Of a stretch of 64,000 nt of DNA, positions 25,826-34,167 are shown piece by piece. The notes under the pieces are model-generated. The model was not told the DNA's origin. It searched no databases and saw nothing but the letters and a program-made list of their open reading frames with translations. Numbering within the stretch: the stretch's first letter is position 1; each line of letters starts with the position of its first letter. The position numbers and the translations under genes were made by a program. Where the stretch lies: NCBI RefSeq assembly GCF_005222675.1, contig NZ_STGE01000013.1, positions 1 to 64,000 on the forward strand, read 5' to 3'. This DNA comes from Mycolicibacterium sp. CR10 (GTDB taxonomy: Bacteria; Actinomycetota; Actinomycetes; Mycobacteriales; Mycobacteriaceae).

Positions 25826-26848
25826 TCAGTACTGGATGGGCTCGATCAGCGGTGACGGCTCATCCATCAACGCCCAGAACCGGTCCCGGATCGCGACCGT
25901 CATCGGGCCGGGCTCCCCGTGGCCGATCGCCTCGCCGTCCAGCGAGTTGATCGGCGTGACGCCGCCCGCGGTCGTGACCGCCATCAGCTCGTCGGCGTCG
26001 TAGAGTTCGTGGCTGGTGACATCACGCAGGGTAGCCTCGATACCCATCTGATCGGCGAGTTCGAACACCGTCTTACGGGTGATGCCGGGCAACGCATTTC
26101 GCGAGGGCGATGCCAGCTTGCCGTCCTTGACGATGCACACGTTGAAGCCGGGGCCCTCCGCCACGCAGTTGTCGGAGTCGAGAAGAATCGCGGTCCGCGC
26201 ACCCCGATCCTTCGCCTCGAAACTGGCCGCAGTCAGGTCGCCCCACTGGTAGTTCTTGATCGTGGGGTCGACGGTGTTGCGGCCGGCCCGGCGGACGTGG
26301 CGCGGCACGACCGCGGTGGTGCCGAAGATCTGCTCGGCAGGGGGGAATGCCCACAGATAAGGGATCGCATAGATGTACACCTGATGGGTCAGCTTGGACA
26401 GATCCTTCTCGCCCTTGCGCTTTCCGTAGCCACGGGTCACGGTCAGGTTCACGAACGACTCCCGCAGCTGCGACATCGCGACACACCGCTTGGTGATGTC
26501 GGCGAGCTCGTCCTTGGACATCCCGGCGTCCAGGCGCAGCTTGCGGGCCCCGTCGAGCAGCCGGTCCAGGTGGTCGCCGAGCCGGAAGATGTTGCCGTGC
26601 CATACATGCGCGACGGTGTAGGTGAGGTCCGAGTGGCCGAAGCCGGTGTCGAAGATCGAGATCTTGGCGTCCTCGGCGGGCATGTACTCGCCCTCGATCC
26701 AGGCCACGCCGCCGGCGAACGGGCTGGACGTGTCGAGTTCGTAGTCGCTGTACTGGATCACCGAACCGGGCGGGGTGTCCTCGCGGATGGCGCCCGGCTC
26801 GACGGCGACGAGATTGCTGCTTCCGATGGAAGGGGAGACGACGGTCAT
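25826..26848 (-). CDS. Class IV PLP transaminase, (R)-selective amine:pyruvate type
   Basis: The 340-residue fold-type IV enzyme has the Schiff-base Lys198 in DPTIKNYQWGDL, the PLP-binding EGPGFN (231-236) and TTAGGVTPI. The N-terminal half contains FAGGVAWIEGEY, IFDTGFGHSDLTYTVAHVWHGNIFRL and VTRGYGKRKGEKDL. These blocks and the overall sequence match, from memory, the (R)-amine transaminase of M. vanbaalenii almost throughout. Such enzymes move an amino group from (R)-amines or D-alanine to a keto acid. The natural substrate is unknown. It lies between a permease (31 bp upstream) and an alanine racemase (2 bp downstream). Confidence 0.88.
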   Translation of the reverse strand: MTVVSPSIGSSNLVAVEPGAIREDTPPGSVIQYSDYELDTSSPFAGGVAWIEGEYMPAEDAKISIFDTGFGHSDLTYTVAHVWHGNIFRLGDHLDRLLDGARKLRLDAGMSKDELADITKRCVAMSQLRESFVNLTVTRGYGKRKGEKDLSKLTHQVYIYAIPYLWAFPPAEQIFGTTAVVPRHVRRAGRNTVDPTIKNYQWGDLTAASFEAKDRGARTAILLDSDNCVAEGPGFNVCIVKDGKLASPSRNALPGITRKTVFELADQMGIEATLRDVTSHELYDADELMAVTTAGGVTPINSLDGEAIGHGEPGPMTVAIRDRFWALMDEPSPLIEPIQY

Positions 26849-26879
26849 GATGCGTTATTCCTTTGGTAGCGTGAATGTT

Positions 26880-28376
26880 TCAGGAGGGGTGGGTCTTGGC
26901 GTAGTCCGGTCCGGCCTCGCCGTTGGCCAGGCGTCTGCGCAGCCCTGTCGCCGCCCAGGCTCCGGCAGCGACGATGAGACCCAGGAAGACCCACTTGTTA
27001 CCGGCGAACTGCGGCAGCAGAAGCAGGGCGGCACACACCAGCGAGAACACGATCAACCCGACGACGTAGATCGGCATGCGCGCGCGTCCCAGGTCGAACG
27101 TGCCCGGTTCTGCCGCGGGGATGGTGCCCCGGCGGTAGCCGATGATCAGCGCGATGGTCTGCAGCACGTAGGTGGCGAAGACGGCCAGAGCCGACAGGCC
27201 GAGGATGAGGAAGAAGGCCTTCTCGCTCACCAGGGCCAGGAGCAGCAGCAGGGTCGAGAAGCCGAACAGGCCGAGCACTGCGTAGGTGGGGGTGCGGTTG
27301 GACGGGGAGACGTGCCGCCACACGTGGGAGAACGGCAGCATGTTGTCGCGGGCCATCGAGTAGGTCAGCCGGGTCGCCACCAGGATGTTGGCCAGGATGC
27401 AGGCCATCACATTCGTCAGCGCCACGGCGACAACGATTTTCGTGATGACCGGGCCGACCTGCTGGGTGATGATCTCCTCAATCGGTGCCGCACCATTGGC
27501 CTCGACCGCGGCAGAGTCCTTGATGGCCAGCACGAACACGATGTACATCGCCAACTCGATGACGATCGAAGCGGTCAGCGCGTACATCATGGTGCGCGGG
27601 ATGACGTGCCTGGCGTTCATCGTTTCCTCCGCGACGTCGGCGCTGGCCTCCACGCCGATCAATCCGAAGAACGGTCCCAGTGAGGCCGCCAGCCACGCCA
27701 CGATGTAGGCACCCTCGGAGGTCCCGCCGCTGAAAAGCACCGAGAACGGCTGGTGATTGTCGGGCGAGGAGAAGGCGACGATCGCGACCAGAATCGTGGC
27801 ACCGATGGTGATGACGAATTCCAGGCTCACCCCGATGTTGTTGACCATCGTGGCGAACCGCACGCCGTAGAGGTTGACGAGCATGCAGACCGCCATCACA
27901 CCGATGGCGACGAGGATCTGTGCGGTTTGACTCATCGCCCAGCCGAACAGGCCACCGAGATACCCGGAGAGGATGAATCCGACGCCGGTCATGCCACAGA
28001 TCCAGCCGGCCAGCGCCATCACACCGGTGAACCACGCCAGGGTGGAGCCGTGAATCCGGCTGGTCCACTGGTAGGCGTAGCCCGCGAGCGGGATCTTCGC
28101 TGTCAGGTCCGCGGCGATCACGACCCAGACGAGGAACACCGCCGCGGCGAGCAGCAGAGTCCACACGAACGGCCCGCCCGCCGTGAAGTACCCGGCACCG
28201 AAGCCGGTGAACACCGCCGTGGTGGCACTGATCGTCGCGAAGCCGATCGCGAACGAGGCCATTCGGCCGACAGAGCGGTCCAGCTTCTGCGTGTAGCCGA
28301 ACTCGCTGAGTTTGGCGTCCTCGGCGTTATCCGGCAGCGGCACCTTTGCGTCGGCGGCGGGTACGACGTCTGTCAT
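26880..28376 (-). CDS. APC-superfamily amino acid/amine permease
   Basis: The 498-residue protein has twelve hydrophobic segments and the APC opening FAIGFATISATTAVFTGFGAG after the amphipathic FGYTQKLDRSVGRMASF. An internal SADVAEETMNARHVIPRTMM segment is typical of the AAT/GABA-type group. It probably imports the compound used by the downstream transaminase. GGAG lies 5 nt before the ATG at 28376. A LysR-type site is 84 bp upstream of the start. Confidence 0.87.
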   Translation of the reverse strand: MTDVVPAADAKVPLPDNAEDAKLSEFGYTQKLDRSVGRMASFAIGFATISATTAVFTGFGAGYFTAGGPFVWTLLLAAAVFLVWVVIAADLTAKIPLAGYAYQWTSRIHGSTLAWFTGVMALAGWICGMTGVGFILSGYLGGLFGWAMSQTAQILVAIGVMAVCMLVNLYGVRFATMVNNIGVSLEFVITIGATILVAIVAFSSPDNHQPFSVLFSGGTSEGAYIVAWLAASLGPFFGLIGVEASADVAEETMNARHVIPRTMMYALTASIVIELAMYIVFVLAIKDSAAVEANGAAPIEEIITQQVGPVITKIVVAVALTNVMACILANILVATRLTYSMARDNMLPFSHVWRHVSPSNRTPTYAVLGLFGFSTLLLLLALVSEKAFFLILGLSALAVFATYVLQTIALIIGYRRGTIPAAEPGTFDLGRARMPIYVVGLIVFSLVCAALLLLPQFAGNKWVFLGLIVAAGAWAATGLRRRLANGEAGPDYAKTHPS

Positions 28377-28459
28377 GGTTTCTCCAGCGCAGTTGGGTAT
28401 TCGGTGCTGTCAGGAAACCCGCTCCCGCGGTGCCGCGGAAGTTCCAATAACTGATCTGC

Positions 28460-28478
28460 TGATAAATCGAAGTTATCA
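28460..28478 (-). promoter_or_regulatory. LysR-type operator TGATAA-N7-TTATCA
   Basis: A perfect 6-bp inverted repeat with 7-nt spacer, containing ATAA-N7-TTAT, has the classic 15-bp LysR recognition geometry. It sits in the only AT-rich stretch of the 119-bp gap between the lysR and permease genes. A second, wider pair (ATAACT...AGTTAT) overlaps it. Confidence 0.65.
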
Positions 28479-28495
28479 ATGAGTCGTGATCGCCG

Positions 28496-29461
28496 TCAGT
28501 AATAAGTGGCGGGATGTTCGCGCGCTCCACCGTCGCCGGACACCTCCCCCGAGCCGTCTCCCGGATCGTTTTCGGGGCCCTCCCCGGCGCTCCACTGTTC
28601 GCGGACGTGGGCGATCAACGCCGCAGACTCCGGGTTCACCGTCGCCGGGTTCCACGCCAGTGCCGTGTAGTTTCGCGGGCGGTCGACGATCGGCACGTAG
28701 GCGATGCCCTGGCGGTTGTACAGCCGGGCGCTTGCCTCGCTGGTGAAGCTGATGCCCAGACCCCGCGCGATCGTGGTCGTCTCCTCTTCATAGGTCGCCG
28801 CCACCGCAGCGATGATCGGCGGCTTACCGCCTCGGGCGTCCATCGCCATCCAGTAGTCCCGCCACGGGCCCGCGCTGGCAGGTGCGACGACGATGGGGTC
28901 GTCGAGCAACTCGGCGATCGCCACTTCGGAGCGGTGCGCCAGGCGATGATCGCGGGGCAGGCAGGCGACCCAGCTCTCGGCATCGAGGAGGAGCATCCGG
29001 TGCTCGGGCAGATCGACGGGCGGCCTGATGATCGCCACTTCCGTGGTGCGGTCGGCAAGCCCGGCCGTCGGGTCGGAGAAGTCGAATTCCCGCGTTTCCA
29101 AGGATATTTCGGGATGCGCCGCCTCGAAGTGACGCACCAGCCGAAACAGCAGGTCGGCACCGGTGCCGATCAGGTAGCCCAGCTTGATCCGACGGCGATG
29201 CGCCGCGAGCACGACGAGGTCGTCGATGGCCGCGTCGACCCCGTGCAATGCGTCGCGGACCTTCGGCAACCAGACCCGGCCGAGCTCGGTCAGCGCCACC
29301 TCACGCGTGCTGCGGGTGAACAAGGTGACGCCCACCTGGTGCTCGAGCTGCTTGATCGCCGTCGACAACGCCGGCTGCGTGATGAATAACTTCTCAGCGG
29401 CACGCCGGTAGTTCAATTCCTCGCCGAGAACGGCGAAGTATCGCAGCTGGCGCAACGTCAC
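28496..29461 (-). CDS. LysR-family transcriptional regulator of the cassette
   Basis: The 321-residue protein begins [20 protein letters not shown] with the LysR winged HTH (1-60, [20 protein letters not shown]) and a periplasmic-binding-like effector domain (90-295). The tail is Gly/Glu/Asp-rich. It is upstream of and on the same strand as the permease, transaminase and racemase genes, with an operator in between, so it is the likely activator of that operon. It is divergent from dapD, 79 bp apart. Confidence 0.88.
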   Translation of the reverse strand: MTLRQLRYFAVLGEELNYRRAAEKLFITQPALSTAIKQLEHQVGVTLFTRSTREVALTELGRVWLPKVRDALHGVDAAIDDLVVLAAHRRRIKLGYLIGTGADLLFRLVRHFEAAHPEISLETREFDFSDPTAGLADRTTEVAIIRPPVDLPEHRMLLLDAESWVACLPRDHRLAHRSEVAIAELLDDPIVVAPASAGPWRDYWMAMDARGGKPPIIAAVAATYEEETTTIARGLGISFTSEASARLYNRQGIAYVPIVDRPRNYTALAWNPATVNPESAALIAHVREQWSAGEGPENDPGDGSGEVSGDGGAREHPATYY

Positions 29462-29526
29462 GTCGCCGGTCGTGGCTCACCTCCTGGCCTGGTCGGGACC
29501 CCGTGAAGCGATGCTAGGCGCACCGG

Positions 29527-29532
29527 TAGCCT
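29527..29532 (+). promoter_or_regulatory. -10 TAGCCT for dapD
   Basis: TAGCCT ends 8 nt before the GTG at 29541. The same hexamer and spacing occur before fadD36. Confidence 0.4.
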
Positions 29533-29540
29533 GGAGCACC

Positions 29541-30488
29541 GTGACTGGAGCATCAGGCGTCGGCGTGGCGACGATCGCGGCCGACGGAACCGTTCTCGAC
29601 GTGTGGTTCCCGGCACCGGAGCTGAGCGGCGACGGCCCCTCCGCAGGCACGGTGCGCCTTTCGGTGGCCGAGGTGCCCGAGGATCTCGCCGCACTCGCAG
29701 GCCGCGACGACGACCGCGACGTCGAGACCGTGGTCGTGCGCACCGTGATCGCGTCGCTGCAGGACAAGGCCGTCGACGCCTACGACGGGTATCTGCGGCT
29801 ACATCTGCTGTCGCACCGCCTGGTTGCGCCGCACGGCCTGAACGCCGACGGGCTTTTCGGTGTGCTCACCAACGTGGTGTGGACCAATCACGGTCCCTGC
29901 GCGATCGACGGCTTCGAGGTGGTGCGGGCACGGCTGCGCCGCCGCGGCCAGGTCACCGTCTACGGGGTCGACAAGTTCCCGCGGATGGTCGACTACGTCG
30001 TGCCCTCCGGCGTGCGGATCGCCGATGCCGACCGGGTCAGGCTGGGTGCGCACCTCGCGTCGGGCACCACGGTCATGCACGAGGGTTTCGTCAACTTCAA
30101 CGCCGGCACCCTGGGCAGCTCCATGGTCGAGGGACGGATCTCGGCGGGCGTCGTCGTCGACGACGGCTCCGATGTCGGGGGCGGTGCGTCGATCATGGGC
30201 ACGCTGTCCGGCGGCGGCACGCAGGTGATCTCGGTGGGTAAGCGGTGCCTGCTCGGCGCCAATGCCGGACTGGGGATCTCGCTCGGCGACGACTGCGTCA
30301 TCGAAGCCGGGCTCTACGTGACCGCGGGCACCAAGGTGCAGACCGCGGACGGGCAGACCGTCAAGGCGCGGGATCTCTCGGGCGGCAGCAACCTACTGTT
30401 CCGCCGCAACTCGGTAACGGGCGCGGTCGAGGTGGTCAAGCGCGACGGCACCGGCATCACGCTGAACGAGGCACTGCACGCCAACTGA
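29541..30488 (+). CDS. dapD: Tetrahydrodipicolinate N-succinyltransferase
   Basis: The GTG at 29541 gives 315 residues ([16 protein letters not shown]), in line with Rv1201c. The central part is a left-handed beta-helix with hexapeptide repeats ([39 protein letters not shown]). The enzyme uses succinyl-CoA to make N-succinyl-2-amino-6-oxopimelate in DAP synthesis. An upstream in-frame start at 29472 is rejected since its extension overlaps the promoter region and is not conserved. Confidence 0.95.
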   Translation: MTGASGVGVATIAADGTVLDVWFPAPELSGDGPSAGTVRLSVAEVPEDLAALAGRDDDRDVETVVVRTVIASLQDKAVDAYDGYLRLHLLSHRLVAPHGLNADGLFGVLTNVVWTNHGPCAIDGFEVVRARLRRRGQVTVYGVDKFPRMVDYVVPSGVRIADADRVRLGAHLASGTTVMHEGFVNFNAGTLGSSMVEGRISAGVVVDDGSDVGGGASIMGTLSGGGTQVISVGKRCLLGANAGLGISLGDDCVIEAGLYVTAGTKVQTADGQTVKARDLSGGSNLLFRRNSVTGAVEVVKRDGTGITLNEALHAN

Positions 30489-30490
30489 GG

Positions 30491-31099
30491 TCACCCGGCC
30501 GCGTTGGGCCGCAGCAGGGGGCAATTGCCCTGCGCGTCGGCGACGAGCTCGAAATGCCAGATCTCGTTGGCGTAGATCTGGCACAGCCCGAACTGGCGGC
30601 CGTTGGCGATCAGCCACATGTCGGCCTCGACGGGACCGATGTCGACCGCCTGGCCCGACACATGTTTGGACACCTCAGGCGTCGCAACGAATTGGGCGGC
30701 GGCATCCACACTGCCGTAGGTGCGCACCGCATCGTCGAAGAGCCTCTGCTGGAACCCTTTCGAGCGCCACCCCGACGTCACCCTGAGGTTCACGCCCTGC
30801 GCCTGCGCCGCGGTGGTCGCATCCTGGATGGCTTTCAGTAACGCGGGATCCATTTGCGACAGAATCGGATTCGCGACATCGAACGGCGACAACATGGAGC
30901 CGTCGGGTAACCAGCCGCCGGTCGTGTCGACGGCCGCCGGGCCGATCGCCAGGGTGTCGCCGGCCGGGACCACCGGCTCCGGGGGTGGGGGCGGGGGCAG
31001 AACGAAGCTGGTCTGGACCAGCGTGACCTCGGGCGGCCGGCCGCACGCCGCGAGCAGCACGACGCTGAGCGCAGCGCCGACGGCCGCGAGCTTGCGCAT
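30491..31099 (-). CDS. VanY-like D-Ala-D-Ala carboxypeptidase lipoprotein
   Basis: The 202-residue protein has a lipobox LLAAC with Cys19, a proline-rich linker (LPPPPPPEPVVPAG) and an M15B peptidase domain. Zinc ligands are His and Asp of HVSGQAVDIG and the His of IWHFEL, with the catalytic Glu nearby. It should sit on the outer face of the membrane and trim D-Ala from peptidoglycan stem peptides. Its ATG shares one base with the stop of the VOC gene, so the two are coupled. It is convergent with dapD, 2 bp apart. Confidence 0.85.
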   Translation of the reverse strand: MRKLAAVGAALSVVLLAACGRPPEVTLVQTSFVLPPPPPPEPVVPAGDTLAIGPAAVDTTGGWLPDGSMLSPFDVANPILSQMDPALLKAIQDATTAAQAQGVNLRVTSGWRSKGFQQRLFDDAVRTYGSVDAAAQFVATPEVSKHVSGQAVDIGPVEADMWLIANGRQFGLCQIYANEIWHFELVADAQGNCPLLRPNAAG

Positions 31100-31449
31100 C
31101 ACTCCTCGGCCGCCAGGATGCAGAACTCGTTGCCCTCCGGATCGGCCAGCACCACCCAACTCTGCTCGCCCTGACCGATGTCGACGTGTCTCGCGCCCAG
31201 CGCGATCGCCCGGTCGACTTCGGCGTCCTGATCATCGGGGGTGAAGTCGAAGTGAATGCGGTTCTTGATCACCTTGTCGTCGGGCACCGCCAGAAACAAC
31301 CAGTTCGGACCGGCACCGTCGGGCGCACGCAGGAGCACGTCGCCGTCGTCGGTGTCCTCCTGCGGCCAGCCCAGGAATCGGGACCACCACGATGCCAGCT
31401 CATGGATGTCAGCGGCGTCGATGCAGATCTCGCTGAACCTCACACCCAT
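31099..31449 (-). CDS. VOC (glyoxalase-fold) protein
   Basis: The 116-residue protein has one vicinal-oxygen-chelate unit: SEICIDAADIHELASWWSRFLGW at the N-terminus and VVLADPEGNEFCIL at the C-terminus. Function is unknown; such proteins include lyases, resistance proteins and metal-binding dioxygenases. The ATG at 31449 lies 9 nt inside fadD36; a GTG at 31443 would instead overlap its stop as GTGA. Confidence 0.8.
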   Translation of the reverse strand: MGVRFSEICIDAADIHELASWWSRFLGWPQEDTDDGDVLLRAPDGAGPNWLFLAVPDDKVIKNRIHFDFTPDDQDAEVDRAIALGARHVDIGQGEQSWVVLADPEGNEFCILAAEE

Positions 31450-32876
31450 TGAGCGAGTTCCTTCTTGAGCACCTTGCCCATCGCATTGCGGGGCAGGCTC
31501 TCGACGATCCGGACCTCCCTGGGCCGCTTGTGCACCGAGAGTTGTTGCGCCACATATTCGACCAACGCATCGGGCGAGGCGTCACCGACGATGAAGGCGA
31601 CGATGCGCTGGCCCAGGTCCGTGTCGGGCGCGCCGACCACCGCGGCCTCCTGGACGCCGGGATGGCCCAGCAGTGCGGTCTCGATCTCGCCCGCGCCCAC
31701 CCGGAAGCCTCCGGTCTTGATCAGATCGACCGATTCACGTCCGACGATCCGGTGCATCCCGTCGCCGTCGATGACCGCGACGTCGCCGGTGTGGTACCAG
31801 CCGCCGTCTCTGAGCACCTCGGCCGTGGCGTCGGGACGGTTCAGATATCCGTCGAACATCGCGGGCGTCTGAACATGAAGGTGCCCAATGGTTTCCCCGT
31901 CATGGGGTGCGTCACCGCCGCCCTCGGCGACCAGACGGGTCTGCACCCCCGTCAGCGGCAACCCGACCCAGCCCGGCCTGCGCTCCCCGGCGGCCAGGGT
32001 GCTCACCGTGATGAGCGACTCGGTGCTGCCGTACCTCTCCACAGGCTGGTGACCGCTCAACGAGGCCAGCCCGTCGAACACCGGGACCGGTAGCGGCGCG
32101 CTGCCCGACACGAGCAACCTCGCCCTGGCCATCGCCCGCGCGGCGTCGCCGTCGTCGACGACGCGCGACCACACCGTCGGCACCCCGAACACCAGCGAGC
32201 CCCCGTGCTCGGAGACGGCCTGCGCATACAGCGAGGGCTTCGGTTTTCCGGTGTGCACGAAGCGGTTTCCGATGCGCAGCGAACCCAGCAACCCCAACAC
32301 CAGGCCGTGCACGTGGTAGAGCGGCAGACCGTGTACCAGGGTGTCCTGGGCCGTCCACTGCCAGGCCTCGGCGAGCATGTCGATGTTGGCCGCGATCGCG
32401 CGACGGCTCAGCACCACGCCCTTGGGCAGGCCGGTGGTGCCCGAGGTGTAGATGATCAGCGCGGTGGCATCCGGAGACGGTTCGGCATAACGGTGCCACG
32501 ACCGCGCATGCAGCCGCACCGGGATGTGTGGGATCTCGTGGTTCCCGTCGGCGTCTGCGTCGTCGCCGGGCTTCTCCCCGAGCCACGCCTCCGCGCCGGA
32601 GTCGGCGAGGATGTGATGCCGCTCGGCCGCGCCGACGTCGGCGGGCACCGGCACCACCGGCACCCCGGCGATCAGGCACCCCGCGACGGCGAGCACGGTG
32701 GTGGGCGTGGGGGTCGCCAGCACGGCCACCCGACTCGCGCCGGCGACGCGTTCGGCCACCGAGGTCGCCGCACCTACCAGGTCACTGCGACTCAAGGTCG
32801 TTCCGTCGATACGCACCGCGTCGTCGAGGTCGGCACCGGCGGCGACGGCCGCGGGGTTCAGGGAGGCCAGCAGCAC
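31440..32876 (-). CDS. fadD36: Acyl-CoA synthetase FadD36
   Basis: The GTG at 32876 gives 478 residues, near the size of Rv1193. The P-loop is IIYTSGTTGLPKGVV, A5 is ERYGSTES, and the C-terminal lysine is in LPRNAMGKVLKKEL. The short length and these motifs resemble malonyl-CoA-synthetase/ACSF3-type enzymes, so a short or dicarboxylic acid substrate is possible. A much longer upstream frame has Arg/Pro-rich translation typical of non-coding shadow and is rejected. It is divergent from the NUDIX gene. Confidence 0.88.
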   Translation of the reverse strand: MLLASLNPAAVAAGADLDDAVRIDGTTLSRSDLVGAATSVAERVAGASRVAVLATPTPTTVLAVAGCLIAGVPVVPVPADVGAAERHHILADSGAEAWLGEKPGDDADADGNHEIPHIPVRLHARSWHRYAEPSPDATALIIYTSGTTGLPKGVVLSRRAIAANIDMLAEAWQWTAQDTLVHGLPLYHVHGLVLGLLGSLRIGNRFVHTGKPKPSLYAQAVSEHGGSLVFGVPTVWSRVVDDGDAARAMARARLLVSGSAPLPVPVFDGLASLSGHQPVERYGSTESLITVSTLAAGERRPGWVGLPLTGVQTRLVAEGGGDAPHDGETIGHLHVQTPAMFDGYLNRPDATAEVLRDGGWYHTGDVAVIDGDGMHRIVGRESVDLIKTGGFRVGAGEIETALLGHPGVQEAAVVGAPDTDLGQRIVAFIVGDASPDALVEYVAQQLSVHKRPREVRIVESLPRNAMGKVLKKELAQWV

Positions 32877-32884
32877 GAAAACTG

Positions 32885-32902
32885 AGGCTACTCCCCCATA
32901 CT
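32885..32902. promoter_or_regulatory. Back-to-back -10 elements for fadD36 and NUDIX
   Basis: TAGCCT (32890-32885, minus) lies 8 nt before the fadD36 GTG. CATACT (32897-32902, plus) lies 6 nt before the NUDIX GTG at 32909. Both transcripts would be leaderless within a 32-bp gap. Confidence 0.45.
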
Positions 32903-32908
32903 GAAGCG

Positions 32909-33445
32909 GTGGATTCCATCCGGGCCGTGGGGTCGCGCGAGGTGTACCGGAACAACTGGCTGACGATCCGCGAGGACGACATCCGCAGACCCGACGGCAG
33001 CAACGGAATCTATGCGGTGGTTGACAAGCCGGCGTACGCGCTGGTGATCCCCCGCGACGGGAACCGCTTCCATCTTGTCGAGCAGTTCCGCTATCCCTTG
33101 GGCCTGCGGCGCTGGGAGTTTCCGCAGGGAACGGCGCCCGGGCGAGCCGACCTCGATCCGGTCGAGCTGGCCGCGCGCGAGCTGCGGGAGGAGACGGGCT
33201 TGCTCGCCGAATCACTGACCGAACTCGGGCTTCTCGACGTCGCCCCCGGAATGAGCAGCCAGCGCGGCCGGGTCTTCCTGGCGACGGGGATCACCGAGGG
33301 CCCGCACGAGCGCGAGCATGAGGAGCAGGACATGCGCAGCGCGTGGTTCACCCGCGTCGAGGTCGAGGGGATGATGCGTGACGGTGTCATCACCGACGCG
33401 CAGACGCTGGCCGCGTGGACGCTGATGCTGCTCGCGGAGCACTAG
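32909..33445 (+). CDS. NUDIX hydrolase
   Basis: The 178-residue protein carries the NUDIX box ending VELAARELREETGLLAE (G-x5-E-x7-REUxEExGU). The upstream region GTAPGRADLDP and the C-terminal arrangement resemble ADP-sugar pyrophosphatases. It likely hydrolyses a nucleoside diphosphate linked to X; the exact substrate is not visible. The GTG at 32909 is chosen because the homologous domain begins a few residues later and a -10 lies 6 nt before it. Confidence 0.85.
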   Translation: MDSIRAVGSREVYRNNWLTIREDDIRRPDGSNGIYAVVDKPAYALVIPRDGNRFHLVEQFRYPLGLRRWEFPQGTAPGRADLDPVELAARELREETGLLAESLTELGLLDVAPGMSSQRGRVFLATGITEGPHEREHEEQDMRSAWFTRVEVEGMMRDGVITDAQTLAAWTLMLLAEH

Positions 33446-33604
33446 AAGCCTCCGAGGGTCGTTCCGCACGAACGCCATTCGTTCACCGGACCCGATACCA
33501 ACCCGTGATCCAACCGTGCCCCAACGCGCCGTGTCGGTCGGACACCTTGACGGCGAGGGCAACTAGGTTGCGAATGCCACACTCAGATCAACTGTGAGGG
33601 AACC

Positions 33605-34108
33605 ATGTCTGCCCGACGGGCGTGCACCGCACTTGTCTCCGCGACTTACGTTGCGGCCGCATGTGTTTGCACCGCGGCCACGGCCCACGCAGCGCCGCCG
33701 ACGGAGTGGAGCGGCCGCTACACCGTGGTGACTTTCGCGTCGAGCAAGAGCGGTACCAGCATCGCCGCCCGCCAGCCGGAACCCGACTTCAGCGGCCAGT
33801 ACACGTTCTCGACCTCGTGCACCACCACCTGCGTGGCCACGGCGTCCGACGGCCCGGCACCGAGCAACCCCACCGTCCCGCAGCCGAGCCGGTACACGTG
33901 GGACGGGCGGCAGTGGGTGTTCAACTACAACTGGCAGTGGGAGTGCTTCCGGGGTGACGACGTGGCCCGTGAGTACGCCGCCGCCCGCTCTCTGGTGTTC
34001 TATTCGCCGACGCTGGACGGCTCGATGTACGGGACGTGGCGTACCGAGGTCCTCGAAGGGCTGTGCAAGGGCACCATTGTGATGCCGGTCGCGGCGTACC
34101 CGGCGTAA
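33605..34108 (+). CDS. Secreted mycobacterial hypothetical protein
   Basis: The 167-residue protein has a Sec signal peptide (1-29, cleavage after AHA). The mature part is rich in Thr/Ser/Trp/Tyr and has four cysteines that could form disulfides (TSCTTTCVAT, WECFRG, EGLCKG). A GAGGGA site precedes the ATG. It resembles a group of small exported mycobacterial proteins of unknown function. It stands alone between the NUDIX gene and the permease. Confidence 0.8.
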   Translation: MSARRACTALVSATYVAAACVCTAATAHAAPPTEWSGRYTVVTFASSKSGTSIAARQPEPDFSGQYTFSTSCTTTCVATASDGPAPSNPTVPQPSRYTWDGRQWVFNYNWQWECFRGDDVAREYAAARSLVFYSPTLDGSMYGTWRTEVLEGLCKGTIVMPVAAYPA

Positions 34109-34167
34109 CCCCGTGGTCACAGGCAGGGAAACCGCCCGAAACTGACTGCTTCGAAGATTGAGCCACC

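Noticed and set aside
24708..29461. Cassette as a mobile genomic island
   Set aside because: No integrase, transposase, tRNA gene, terminal repeats or clear base-composition shift could be seen; insertion relative to M. tuberculosis is kept only as a synteny observation.
32877..33215. Extended N-terminus for fadD36
   Set aside because: The 113 extra residues are Arg/Pro/Cys-rich and lie antisense to the NUDIX gene; homology starts at the GTG 32876.
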